Shown here piece after piece: positions 42,429 to 51,371 of a stretch of DNA of 64,000 nt (its first letter is position 1; each line of letters begins with the position of its first letter). The position numbers were made by a program, and so were the translations under genes. This DNA comes from Atopomonas sediminilitoris (GTDB taxonomy: Bacteria > Pseudomonadota > Gammaproteobacteria > Pseudomonadales > Pseudomonadaceae), in the NCBI RefSeq assembly GCF_022601735.1, contig NZ_JAKUMM010000005.1, forward strand, positions 248,001 to 312,000. Direction: 5' to 3'. The notes beneath the pieces were generated by a model. That model made no database searches and was not told the origin of the DNA. It saw nothing but the letters and a program-made list of their open reading frames with translations.

Positions 42429-44587
42429 ATGAGCTTTTCCTTGGGTATTGCCGTCCCGCCGGACATGCTGGTCATCCCGTTCGAGCATCAGAATTTTTTA
42501 TTGCTATTGGCAATTACGATTGCCGTGGCCGCTGCGTTTGTCACGCAAAGCCTGGTGGAATACATGATCATGCGGCTGCGCGCGGGCATTGCGCAGTGGC
42601 AGTTGTATGTCAGTGTGGCGCTGGCCGCGTTCTGCTTGGGCGCTGGGGTTTGGTCGCTGCATTTCATCAGCCTGCTGGCGCTGCAGGTGCCTATCCAGCG
42701 CAGTTACGACGTGGGTTTGACCCTGCTGTCGCTGTTGTTGGCATGTGCTGCGGCGCTGGCCTCCTTGGTGCTGCTGGCTAAAACGGCGTTAAAACATCGC
42801 CTGCTGTATGCCGGGTTGATCTCCGGCATGGGCATTCTCAGCATGCATTACACCGGCATGGTGTCGATGCGTAGCATCGCCGTGCAGCTGCATAATCCGT
42901 GGTGGTTATTAGTCACCGTGCCTTTGGCGGTGGCGGTGGGTATGTTGGGTTATTTTTTGGTGGAGCGCTTATTACGCACCACACAGCTACTCAGTTATTT
43001 AGCGCTGAAAATCAGTATCAGCCTGCTGTTGGCCTTGGGTGTGGCTGCCGTGCATTGGGTTGGCATGCACGGTATGCAGTTGCTGGTGCCGGTGGACTTA
43101 CAAGCGTTTGTACAAAATGCCAGCAGCACCGATACCGAACTCGGCCTCGTGGTGGGCATGATCACCTTGTTAATTATGTTGATTGGCTTGGTCGGCAGCA
43201 GCTGGGGGCAGCAAGTGATTCGCCAGCAAAGCAGTGCGCTGAGTCAGGCAGCGTTGCGTTTGCAGCAGGCGAGCGATTACGACCCGCTGACGGGCCTCTA
43301 CAACAGTCGTGCCTTTCGCGAGAAGTTACACCAGCGCTTGTCAGTGCAGGCCGATGAGCAGCCCGCCTTGGTACTGTGGTTAGACTTAGACCAGTTCAAG
43401 CGCATCAATGACAGCCTAGGCCACGCTCATGGCGACGATTTGCTGGTGCAAGTGGCGCTGCGTTTGCGCGCAGCGCTATCGGGTAATGCGCTACTGGGTC
43501 GTTATGCGGCGGATGAGTTTTGTGTCTTGGTCAATGATGCCGACCTCGACAGCTTAGAAGCCTTGCCGCAGCGCTTGCGGGATCAACTAGAGCCGCCGTT
43601 TAGCGTGGGCGACACCACGCTGCAGTTGAGTGCCAGCATCGGTTTTACCTATTTCCCGGATGATGGCCGTGAGCCCGGCGAGTTATTGCGTGACGCGGGC
43701 ATCGCTTTGGGCTGGTGTAAAAAGAACGGGCGTAACCGCAGCCAGCGTTTCAGCATGACCTTGGCGGGTGAGGCGCAGATGGACTTGCGCTTGGAGCAAG
43801 ACCTGCGTGAAGCGCTGGACCAAGATGGCCTTGAGGTGTTTACCAACCTATCGTGCGCGCTGAGGATGGCCATGTTGAAGGGCTTGAGGCGCTGGTGCGC
43901 TGGCCGCACGCCTTATTTGGCATGATCAACCCGGAGCGTTTCGTCGGTTTGGCCGAGCAATGCGGCTTGATTGGCGAGCTGGATGATTGGGTCATGCGCC
44001 GGGCTTGTCGCGATGTCTGCCGGTTACACGGTCAGGGGCTGGAGTTGCGCGTTGGGGTGAATTGCTCAGCGCTGAACTTATCGGATCCAGAGCTGCCAGC
44101 GCGGGTGGATAACGCACTGCGCAGCTCGTGCTTGCCTGCTGCTTATTTAACGATCGAAATCACCGAAAACGCCTTGATGGGCAACTTGCTGCAAGCGGCG
44201 GACAGCTTGCAGAAAATCCGTGAGCTGGGCGTGCGGGTGTCGATTGACGACTTCGGCACGGGCTATTCGTCGCTGGCGTACTTGCGTCGCTTGCCGGTCA
44301 ATACGCTAAAGATTGACCGCTCTTTTGTGCGCGAGCTGGACACTAACCAGCAGGATCAAGAACTCACCGGCGCCATTATTGCCATGGCGCACAAGCTGCA
44401 ATTGCGCGTGGTCGCCGAAGGCGTTGAATCGCTCAAGCACGTGTCTTTGTTGCGCAGTCAGCAGTGCGATTTGTTGCAAGGCTTTTGGTTCAGCAAGCCA
44501 TTGCCTGTGGCTGATTTATTGGAATGGCTCAGCCTGTACCGGCCGATTGACGTATTACCGCCGCAGGCCCAGCAACAGGTGAGCTGA
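42429..44587 (+). pseudogene. MHYT-GGDEF-EAL c-di-GMP protein interrupted by a one-base frameshift
   Basis: The first frame (42429-43925) encodes a seven-helix MHYT sensor with SMHYTGMVSM near residue 138, then a GGDEF domain whose motif reads AADEF near 360. The second frame carries the EAL domain (EALVRW, EITENALM, DDFGTGYSSLAYLRRLPVNTLKIDRSFV, VVAEGVES) to 44587. At 43839-43841 the sequence reads GTGTTTACC. One extra T would give V-F-Y-Q-P-I-V-R-A-E-D-G-H-V-E-G, the normal linker into EAL, and join the frames into one ~720-residue protein. So a single T is missing from a homopolymer, either a real mutation or a sequencing error. Uninterrupted, it would be a likely phosphodiesterase. Confidence 0.92.
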
Positions 44588-45217
44588 TCAGGCTTTTTGT
44601 TGCACGGTGGCTAGCAACCCCGCCGCCAGCACAAAGCAGCCACCGAAGACCTTATTGACCAAGCTTTGTTGGGCAGGGCTTTTCAGCAGGCTCAGTACGC
44701 GGGCGGCTAAACCGGTGTAGCCGGCCATCACGATCAAGTCCACCGCAATGATGGTGCCGCCCAAAATCAGGTACTGCACCAGCAAGGGCTTGGTAGGGTC
44801 GATAAACGGTGGCAGCACCGCCAAGATAAAAATGATCGACTTGGGGTTGCTGGCGTTGACCATAAAACCGCGCAGCAGTAGCGACAGTGGCCGACCGATG
44901 GGGCGGCCTTCTTCGTTGCTGGTCAGTGGTGCGGGCGGGCTGCGCCATTGGCTAATCCCCAGCCACACCAAGTAGGCCACGCCCAGCCACTTAATCAGCT
45001 CAAAGGCCAGCGTGGAGGCGACTAACAGCGCGCCTAAGCCTGCCGCGACAATCCCGACGTGCAGGGCCATGGCCACTTGCAGGCCGATGGCAGTCCAGTA
45101 GCCACGCCAAAAGCCATAACGCACGCCGCTGCTCATCGAGGCCACCGCACCGGCCCCCGGTGACAGGCTCAATAGCCAGCAAGCGGCAAAAAAAGTTAAC
45201 CACACCGACAACGCCAT
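44588..45217 (-). CDS. LysE/RhtB-family amino acid exporter
   Basis: A 209-residue membrane protein with about six hydrophobic segments. LTFFAACWLLSLSPGAGAVASMSSGVRYGFWRGYWTAIGLQ at the start and GFMVNASNPKSIIFILAVLPPFIDP in the middle are RhtB/LysE signatures. The ATG at 45217 is chosen because GAGGGAC precedes it. It exports amino acids or homoserine-like compounds in the family. Its 3' end abuts that of the broken MHYT gene on the other strand. Confidence 0.9.
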   Translation of the reverse strand: MALSVWLTFFAACWLLSLSPGAGAVASMSSGVRYGFWRGYWTAIGLQVAMALHVGIVAAGLGALLVASTLAFELIKWLGVAYLVWLGISQWRSPPAPLTSNEEGRPIGRPLSLLLRGFMVNASNPKSIIFILAVLPPFIDPTKPLLVQYLILGGTIIAVDLIVMAGYTGLAARVLSLLKSPAQQSLVNKVFGGCFVLAAGLLATVQQKA

Positions 45218-45232
45218 GATGTCCCTCGGCCA

Positions 45233-45260
45233 TAAAAACAAAACCCCAGACTAGCTGGGG
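45233..45260 (-). terminator. Rho-independent terminator after terC
   Basis: On the minus strand CCCCAG-CTAGT-CTGGGG is followed by TTTTGTTTTT. It lies between the terC stop and the LysE-family start. Confidence 0.9.
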
Positions 45261-45283
45261 CTTTGTTCGGCAGCTAGGTACAG

Positions 45284-46036
45284 TTACGGCGTATTTTTGC
45301 GTAACTCTACCGCCTGCTTGGCGACTTTTTTGCCGCGCATGCGGATGTTGAGGGCCTCAACCGCCAGCGAGAACGCCATAGCGAAGTACACATAGCCTTT
45401 GGGTACGTGCACGCCGAATGCTTCTGCCACCAGCAAGGTGCCGACGCAAATCAAGAACGACAGGGCGAGAATCTTCAACGACGGGTGCTTGTCGATGAAG
45501 TCGCTGATGGTGCCGGCTGAGAGCATCATCACGCCGACGGAAATCACGATCGCGGCCACCATCACCGGCACATGCGAGACCAAGCCAACGGCGGTGATCA
45601 CGGAGTCCAGCGAGAACACGATATCGATGATCGCAATCTGGATGATGATGCCGATAAAGCCGCGTGCGGCGCTGGCGTTGTCGCCTTCCCCGTTTGCTTC
45701 TTCGCCTTCTAGCCCGTGGTAGATCTCCATGGTGCTTTTGAACAGCAAGAACAAGCCGCCGAAGAACAGAATCAGGTCGCGGCCAGAGATGCCGTGCTCC
45801 ATGACCGTGAACAGGTCGTCGGTCAGCTGCATCACCCACGAAATCGACAGCAGCAGCAAGATGCGGGTGCCCATCGCCAACGCCAAGCCAAAGAAGCGTG
45901 CTTTGGGCTGCATGGCTTTGGGCAGGCGGCTAACGAGGATGGAAATAAAAATAATGTTGTCGATGCCTAGGACGATTTCCAAAGCAGTCAGGGTTAGAAA
46001 GGCAACCCAAATTTCTGGGCTGGTCAGCCATTCCAT
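45284..46036 (-). CDS. TerC-family membrane protein
   Basis: A 250-residue protein with about seven membrane helices. It carries the TerC motifs ALEIVLGIDNIIFISILVSRLP (acidic residues within TM1) and IAIIDIVFSLDSVITAVGL (TM4-5), with charged EGEEANGEGDN in the loop between. TerC proteins are linked to metal (Mn2+) efflux and metalation of exported enzymes. No yybP-ykoY-type leader is apparent in the ~100 bases upstream. Confidence 0.9.
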   Translation of the reverse strand: MEWLTSPEIWVAFLTLTALEIVLGIDNIIFISILVSRLPKAMQPKARFFGLALAMGTRILLLLSISWVMQLTDDLFTVMEHGISGRDLILFFGGLFLLFKSTMEIYHGLEGEEANGEGDNASAARGFIGIIIQIAIIDIVFSLDSVITAVGLVSHVPVMVAAIVISVGVMMLSAGTISDFIDKHPSLKILALSFLICVGTLLVAEAFGVHVPKGYVYFAMAFSLAVEALNIRMRGKKVAKQAVELRKNTP

Positions 46037-46140
46037 GTTGTTGATCCTTGCGAGGGTCTGAGGGCGATATTGCCCGCCGGCATTCTAGGGGGCGCCGCAC
46101 AAGGCGTCGAGTGAGTGCCGACGTGTGCACGGCTGTTCGT

Positions 46141-46899
46141 CTAGGGCTGAGCGCTGTCGACGCTGGGGTACAGTTGCGGCAGTGACAGCTGCTCGACTAG
46201 ATAGTGGCGCAACGCTTGGCCGTTGGGGCTGGCGAGGTTAATCCACAGATTGTTGGGCACGCGCAGCAAGTCCTGCTCGGCAAATTGGTAGTCCGCTGCC
46301 TGCGCCCCTTGCTGGTTGAGCACGTACCAGCCGCTGGCCTCGGCGGCCATCACGTAATCCACCCGTTTGCGCCGCAGCATGGCAAAGGCTTGGCTCAGCT
46401 CGTCGATCGGCATGATCTCCAGTCCCGCCTCTTGTAGCGCGTGCACGCGCGGGCTGGCGGTGTAACTGCGGGTCATTGCCACCGAGCCCGGTGCGAGATC
46501 GGCAAAGGTTTGCCAAGTAAAAGCCTGCGTGTCGCCCGTGGGCTGACGCCGAAACAAACTGATGCGGATGCCTTGGTTATCGAGGGCGATATTGCTCAGG
46601 TGCTGACGCGAGACCTCGGCGGCGGGCGGCATCAAGCTGGCGTCCCAGCCGCTGGTGCGGCTCATGGTGTGCTGCACGCGCGCCGGCGGCAGGCTACGAA
46701 GTTGTACAGTAAACGGTGAGCCGTGCAGAGTTTTCTGCAGTAAGGCCACGGTGAAACCGCCATCGGCCAATGTGGTGCTGGTGTACGGCGGGTATTCGAT
46801 CATCAGTAATTCGAGGTTTTGTGCCCGCACGGCGCCAGCTAGAGCGCTTTGTAGCAAGCTAAAGACCAGCAGAGGGACGAGTAAGCGACTGCGCAGCAT
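46141..46899 (-). CDS. Periplasmic substrate-binding protein, family 3-like (orphan)
   Basis: A 252-residue exported protein with a signal peptide of about 26 residues ending VRA. A bacterial extracellular solute-binding fold follows: LELLMIEYPPYTSTTLADGGFTVALLQKTL at the start, a central domain crossover, then LRRKRVDYVMAAEASGWYVLNQQG. There are no permease or ATPase genes nearby, so it may serve a distant transporter or act as a sensor input. Ligand unknown; divergent from the acyl-CoA dehydrogenase. Confidence 0.8.
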   Translation of the reverse strand: MLRSRLLVPLLVFSLLQSALAGAVRAQNLELLMIEYPPYTSTTLADGGFTVALLQKTLHGSPFTVQLRSLPPARVQHTMSRTSGWDASLMPPAAEVSRQHLSNIALDNQGIRISLFRRQPTGDTQAFTWQTFADLAPGSVAMTRSYTASPRVHALQEAGLEIMPIDELSQAFAMLRRKRVDYVMAAEASGWYVLNQQGAQAADYQFAEQDLLRVPNNLWINLASPNGQALRHYLVEQLSLPQLYPSVDSAQP

Positions 46900-46983
46900 G
46901 GCAATTCATCAAGAGGGCCTGCTCAGAGTTTAGTCAAAAGCGCATAAATTTATTGTGCGGTATTTGATTGTTTGTATAGATTT

Positions 46984-47000
46984 GTGTACAACATTTACAC
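46984..47000. promoter_or_regulatory. Inverted repeat upstream of the acyl-CoA dehydrogenase
   Basis: GTGTA-N7-TACAC is a perfect dyad 32 bp before the start codon, in an AT-rich promoter stretch that also carries a second TGTACA-like run at about 47003. It looks like an operator for an unidentified regulator. Confidence 0.45.
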
Positions 47001-47031
47001 GCCTGTACATTTTTACTGCTGCGAGGTTTTT

Positions 47032-48810
47032 ATGCCCAGCTATACCGCCCCCCTGCGTGACATGCAGTTTGTGTTTGATGAAGTACTTGATGCTTATGCC
47101 ACCTTGCAGACGCTGCCCTCGCAGCGCGAGTTCGGTCACGATCTCGGTGGCGCCATCTTAGAAGAGGCCGCAAAGCTTGCGGCTAACGTGCTGGCACCGG
47201 TGAACGGACCTGGCGACAAACAAGGCTGTCAGTACGACCCCGCCACCCACAGCGTCACCACCCCCGACGGGTTCAAACAGGCCTACCAGCAGTTTGCCCA
47301 AGGCGGCTGGACGGCCTTGGCGTGCTCGCCAGACTTTGGCGGCCAAGGCCTACCGCATGTGCTGAACATGATGGTGGAAGAAATGGTCTGCTCAGCCAAC
47401 TTGTCGTTGGGCATGTACCCAGGCCTGACCCACGGTGCAATCAATGCACTCACCGCGCACGGCACGCCCGAGCAACAGCAGGCGTATTTGCCCAAGCTGA
47501 TCAGCGGCGAATGGACAGGCACCATGTGCCTGACCGAGCCGCAGTGCGGCACCGATTTAGGCCTGATCCGCACGCGGGCGGTGCCGCAAGCCGATGGCAG
47601 CTATGCCATCAGCGGCACCAAGATTTGGATCACCGGCGGTGAACACGATCTGGTGGATAACATCGTGCACTTGGTGCTGGCCAAGCTGCCGGATGCGCCA
47701 GACAGCGTCAAAGGTATCTCGCTGTTCTTGGTGCCCAAGTTTTTGCATGACGGTAGCCGTAATCCAGCGTTCTGTGGCGGCCTAGAACACAAGATGGGCA
47801 TCAAGGGCTCGGCCACCTGTGTGATGAACTTTGAAGGCGCCAAAGGCTGGCTGATTGGTGAGGCCAACAAGGGCCTCAAGTGCATGTTCACCATGATGAA
47901 CTCGGCGCGCCTGATGGTCGGTCTGCAGGGTTTGGGCATTGCCGAAAACGCCTATCAAATCAGCTTGGGCTTTGCCAAAGAGCGCCTGCAAAGTCGCGCT
48001 TTGTCTGGCCCGAAGGCGGCCGATAAGCCGGCTGACCCCATCATCGTGCACCCGGATGTGCGCCGCATGTTACTGCGGCAGAAGGTGGTGATCGAAGGGT
48101 GCCGTGCATTGGCTTATTACACCGGTCTGCATCAAGACGTGGCACATGATCACGAAGACCCAGCCGTGCGCGAGCAGGCCGATGATATCGTGCAGCTGCT
48201 CACTCCCGTGGTGAAGGCGTTCCTGACCGATGAAGGGTCCACCTGTGCTAACGAAGGCTTACAAGTGCTGGGTGGCGCTGGCTTTACCGAGGACTGGGGC
48301 ATTGAGCAATTGGTCCGCGATTGCCGGATCACGCGCATTTACGAAGGCACCAACGGCATTCAGGCCTTGGACTTGGTCGGGCGCAAACTGGGCCTCGGTG
48401 GTGGTCGCGCGGTGCGTCACTTCTTCGCCATGCTCGAGACTTGGCTCAAGGCCAATCCAGAAGCCCCGCACACCGCCGCAGTCACCAAAGCGCTGAAGCA
48501 ACTGCAAGCGGCCACCATGTGGATTGCCACCGAAGGGATGAAAGACCCCGAGCAAGCCGGCGCCGCCTCGGTGCCCTATCTGCGCCTGTTCGCCCTGACC
48601 ACGCTGGCGTGGTTGTGGTCGCGCATGGCGTATGTTGCGCAGCAGAAGCTGGATGCCGGCAGCAGCGAAACTACCTTCTACGGGGCCAAGCTCAAGTCGG
48701 CGGATTTTTATATGGCGCGTGTGCTGACGGAAACCGACGGTCTGCTGGCCGAAATCAAAGCCGGTAAAGCCACCTTGATGGCCTTTAGCGAAGAAGAGTT
48801 TGCGGTGTAA
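47032..48810 (+). CDS. Acyl-CoA dehydrogenase (DmdC-like, with C-terminal extension)
   Basis: A 592-residue FAD enzyme, longer than classic ~390-residue acyl-CoA dehydrogenases. It starts PSYTAPLRDMQFVFDEVLDAY. The domains carry MCLTEPQCGTDLGLIRTRA, GTKIWITGGEHDL, MNSARLMVGLQGLGIAENAYQ and LGGAGFTEDWGIEQLVRDCRITRIYEGTNGIQALDLVGRKL. It ends with the extra acyl-CoA dehydrogenase C-terminal domain found in DmdC/AidB-type members. GAGG precedes the ATG. The acyl substrate cannot be inferred from neighbours, as it is a single-gene unit with its own terminator. Confidence 0.9.
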   Translation: MPSYTAPLRDMQFVFDEVLDAYATLQTLPSQREFGHDLGGAILEEAAKLAANVLAPVNGPGDKQGCQYDPATHSVTTPDGFKQAYQQFAQGGWTALACSPDFGGQGLPHVLNMMVEEMVCSANLSLGMYPGLTHGAINALTAHGTPEQQQAYLPKLISGEWTGTMCLTEPQCGTDLGLIRTRAVPQADGSYAISGTKIWITGGEHDLVDNIVHLVLAKLPDAPDSVKGISLFLVPKFLHDGSRNPAFCGGLEHKMGIKGSATCVMNFEGAKGWLIGEANKGLKCMFTMMNSARLMVGLQGLGIAENAYQISLGFAKERLQSRALSGPKAADKPADPIIVHPDVRRMLLRQKVVIEGCRALAYYTGLHQDVAHDHEDPAVREQADDIVQLLTPVVKAFLTDEGSTCANEGLQVLGGAGFTEDWGIEQLVRDCRITRIYEGTNGIQALDLVGRKLGLGGGRAVRHFFAMLETWLKANPEAPHTAAVTKALKQLQAATMWIATEGMKDPEQAGAASVPYLRLFALTTLAWLWSRMAYVAQQKLDAGSSETTFYGAKLKSADFYMARVLTETDGLLAEIKAGKATLMAFSEEEFAV

Positions 48811-48855
48811 CCCCTGCGCTCGTGCGTAGCCCAGCGCACGAGATCTCTGCGCACG

Positions 48856-48899
48856 CCGGCAGCAAAGCCCCCCCGCTTATTTGTGCTGCCGGTTTTTTT
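48856..48899 (+). terminator. Rho-independent terminator after the acyl-CoA dehydrogenase
   Basis: CCGGCAGCA and TGCTGCCGG form a 9-bp perfect stem with a 19-base loop containing a C-run, followed by seven T's. Confidence 0.85.
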
Positions 48900-48922
48900 A
48901 TTGCGCCCTGCTGGCCTGAGCG

Positions 48923-50830
48923 TTACGCGTCTTGCAAGGAGGCCTGCAGGGTTTCCAGCTGTTCCAACGCCGTCATCCACGCTTCTTCGAGTTCATCGAC
49001 TTGGATTTTTAGCGTGGTTTGCTGGTTGAGCAGGGCTTTGAGGTCGTCCTTGCGGTGGGCGTCGTACAGGCTGCTGTCGCCTAACTGCTGCTCTACCTCG
49101 GCCAGTTGGCCTTGGACTTTTTCCAGCTGCTGCTCGAGCTTGTCGCAGGCTTTTTTCTGTGGCGCCAGTTGTTGGCGCAGCGCTGCCGCAGCTTGCCGTT
49201 GGGCTTTGCGATCGACTTTCGGCGCGTCACTGCTGTCGTTGTCCGGCGCAGCTTGTGCGCTGCGGTAGTCGGCTAGCCAGCGGCTGTAGTCGTCAAGGTC
49301 GCCGTCAAAGCTTTGCACGCGGCCTTCGGCCACCAGCAGGAATTGATCGGTGCAGCTTTTTAGCAGGTGACGGTCGTGCGACACCAACAGCACCGCGCCC
49401 TCAAAGGCCTGCAGGGCCATGGTCAGGGCGTGGCGCATTTCTAAGTCGAGGTGGTTGGTGGGTTCGTCGAGCAGCAGCAAGTTGGGCCGTTGCCAAGCAA
49501 TCAAAGCCAGCGCAAGGCGGGCTTTTTCACCACCGGAAAACGGTGCCACCGGCGTTTCGACCCGCTCACCACGAAAATCAAAACCACCCAAAAAGTCGCG
49601 CAGGGTTTGCTCGCGCTCATCTGGGGCAATGCGCTGCAGATGCAACAAGGCCGAGGCTTTGGGGTCGAGGCTGTCGAGCTGGTGCTGGGCAAAATAACCC
49701 ACCGCCAAGTGCTCGCCGGTTTGTCGTGTGCCGCTCAACAGCGCCAAACTGCCGGCCAGTGTTTTGATCAGGGTCGATTTACCCGCCCCGTTAGGGCCCA
49801 GCAGGGCATAACGATCGCCGGGCGCGAGTTGCAGTTTGACCTGCTGCAAGATCACCGCGCCTTGATGGCCCAAATCGGCCTCTTGCACGTCGAGCAGCGG
49901 GCTGGACACTTTCAGTGCCTCGCGAAAGCTGAACTCAAAGGGTGAGTCGGCGTGGGCCGGGGCGAGGTCTTCCAAGCGTTCCAGCATCTTGATCCGGCTT
50001 TGCGCCTGCCGCGCCTTGGTGGCTTGCGCCCGAAAGCGTGCAATGTACTTTTCGAGGTGCGCACGCTGGGCTTGTTGTTTATCAAACATCACCTGCTGCT
50101 GGGCTAAGCGCTCGGCGCGGGTGCGTTCAAAGGCGGTGTAGCCGCCGCGATACAAGGTCAGGGTTTGCTGCTCGATATGGATGATGTGGTCGATCACCGA
50201 ATCAAGAAAATCGCGGTCGTGCGAGATCAACAGCAAGGTGCCAGGATAGCGCTTGAGCCACTCTTCCAGCCACAAGATGGCATCCAAATCGAGGTGGTTG
50301 GTGGGCTCGTCCAGCAGCAATAAGTCGGACGGGCACATCAGTGTTTGCGCCAAGTTCAAGCGCATGCGCCATCCGCCGGAAAAGCTCGATACGGGGCGTT
50401 GCATTTCTGCTTCGTTAAAGCCCAAGCCAGCCAGCAAACGCCGCGCACGGCTGTCGGCGGTGTAACCGTCGGCGGCATCAAATTCGGCATGCAGACGGGC
50501 GAGTGCGCTGTTGTCGTGGGCGGCTTCGGCGACGCTTAAGTCGTGTTGAATGCGCCGCAGTTGCTGGTCGCCATCGAGCACGTAATCCACCGCGAGGCGA
50601 TCCAGCGCGTCGACCTCTTGCTGCATATGGGCAATGCGCCAGCTGCTGGGCAGGTCACAGCGCCCGGCATCGGCCCCGAGTTCACCGCGCAAGAGGGCGA
50701 ACAGGGTTGATTTGCCCGCGCCGTTGGCGCCGACCAAGCCAGCTTTTTGCCCTGGGTGCAGGGTCAGGTTGGCGTTGTCCAAAAGGCGCAGGGCGCCGCG
50801 TTGTAAGGTCAGGCTGTCGATTCGAATCAT
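48923..50830 (-). CDS. ABC-F family ATPase (YheS-like)
   Basis: A 635-residue soluble protein with two ABC cassettes and no membrane segment. Each has a Walker A (GLVGANGAGKSTLF and ALLGPNGAGKSTLIKTL), a signature motif (SFSGGWRMRLNLAQ and PFSGGEKARLALAL) and a Walker B (LLLDEPTNHLDLD and LLLDEPTNHLDLE). A charged linker with ARFRAQATKARQAQSRIKMLERLE lies between them and a C-terminal coiled coil at ~540-635. This is the ABC-F layout of ribosome-associated factors. Next to TIGR02444 and algP, as in pseudomonads. Confidence 0.93.
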   Translation of the reverse strand: MIRIDSLTLQRGALRLLDNANLTLHPGQKAGLVGANGAGKSTLFALLRGELGADAGRCDLPSSWRIAHMQQEVDALDRLAVDYVLDGDQQLRRIQHDLSVAEAAHDNSALARLHAEFDAADGYTADSRARRLLAGLGFNEAEMQRPVSSFSGGWRMRLNLAQTLMCPSDLLLLDEPTNHLDLDAILWLEEWLKRYPGTLLLISHDRDFLDSVIDHIIHIEQQTLTLYRGGYTAFERTRAERLAQQQVMFDKQQAQRAHLEKYIARFRAQATKARQAQSRIKMLERLEDLAPAHADSPFEFSFREALKVSSPLLDVQEADLGHQGAVILQQVKLQLAPGDRYALLGPNGAGKSTLIKTLAGSLALLSGTRQTGEHLAVGYFAQHQLDSLDPKASALLHLQRIAPDEREQTLRDFLGGFDFRGERVETPVAPFSGGEKARLALALIAWQRPNLLLLDEPTNHLDLEMRHALTMALQAFEGAVLLVSHDRHLLKSCTDQFLLVAEGRVQSFDGDLDDYSRWLADYRSAQAAPDNDSSDAPKVDRKAQRQAAAALRQQLAPQKKACDKLEQQLEKVQGQLAEVEQQLGDSSLYDAHRKDDLKALLNQQTTLKIQVDELEEAWMTALEQLETLQASLQDA

Positions 50831-50880
50831 GGGCGCAAGGCGCAGGGCCTAGTAGTCTTGGCAAAAACGGGGGGTGAATT

Positions 50881-51327
50881 ATGCGCGATCTGTGGGCTTT
50901 CGCCACGCACTTGTATGGTCAACACGACGTAGAACGCCAATGTTTGGCTTGGCAGACGCAAGGCGGTGATGTGTGTTTGTTGTTGTGTGCGGCGTGGTTA
51001 GACCGCGAGCAGGTGCCTTTTAGCGCGCCCCGTTGGCTTGAATTACAGGCGCTCAGTGCGGACTGGCAGAAGACGTGGCTGGCGCCCATGCGCGCATTAC
51101 GGCAACAGGCTAAAGCTTGGTGTGCCGAGGATGCGGCTCGTCACGCCTTGCGTGAGCGCTTGAAGGCGGTGGAGCTGGATAGCGAGCGGGCGTTGCTGGC
51201 GCAGTTAGCGCAAGCGGTGGCGGCCTGGCCGTCGAGCAGCGACACGGCGGGTGAGGCGGGTTGGCTGGTGGCGCTCGGTACAGGCGAAGCACTGCGGGCG
51301 CGGTTGCGCGCGGCGAGCGGTTTCTAG
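50881..51327 (+). CDS. TIGR02444 family protein
   Basis: A 148-residue, Trp- and Leu-rich helical protein of unknown function. The N-terminal LWAFATHLYGQHDVERQCLAWQTQGGDVCLLLCAAWLD is the family signature. It is divergent from the ABC-F gene by 50 bp and convergent with algP, the usual location in pseudomonads. No signal peptide or membrane segment. Cytoplasmic; role unknown. Confidence 0.85.
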   Translation: MRDLWAFATHLYGQHDVERQCLAWQTQGGDVCLLLCAAWLDREQVPFSAPRWLELQALSADWQKTWLAPMRALRQQAKAWCAEDAARHALRERLKAVELDSERALLAQLAQAVAAWPSSSDTAGEAGWLVALGTGEALRARLRAASGF

Positions 51328-51371
51328 CAGGGTGAGCTAGGCAGCAGGCGAGCTGCTGCCGCTCGGGTGGC

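Noticed and set aside
46037..46140. yybP-ykoY manganese riboswitch upstream of terC
   Set aside because: The region is only ~100 bases and lacks the conserved three-way-junction motifs.
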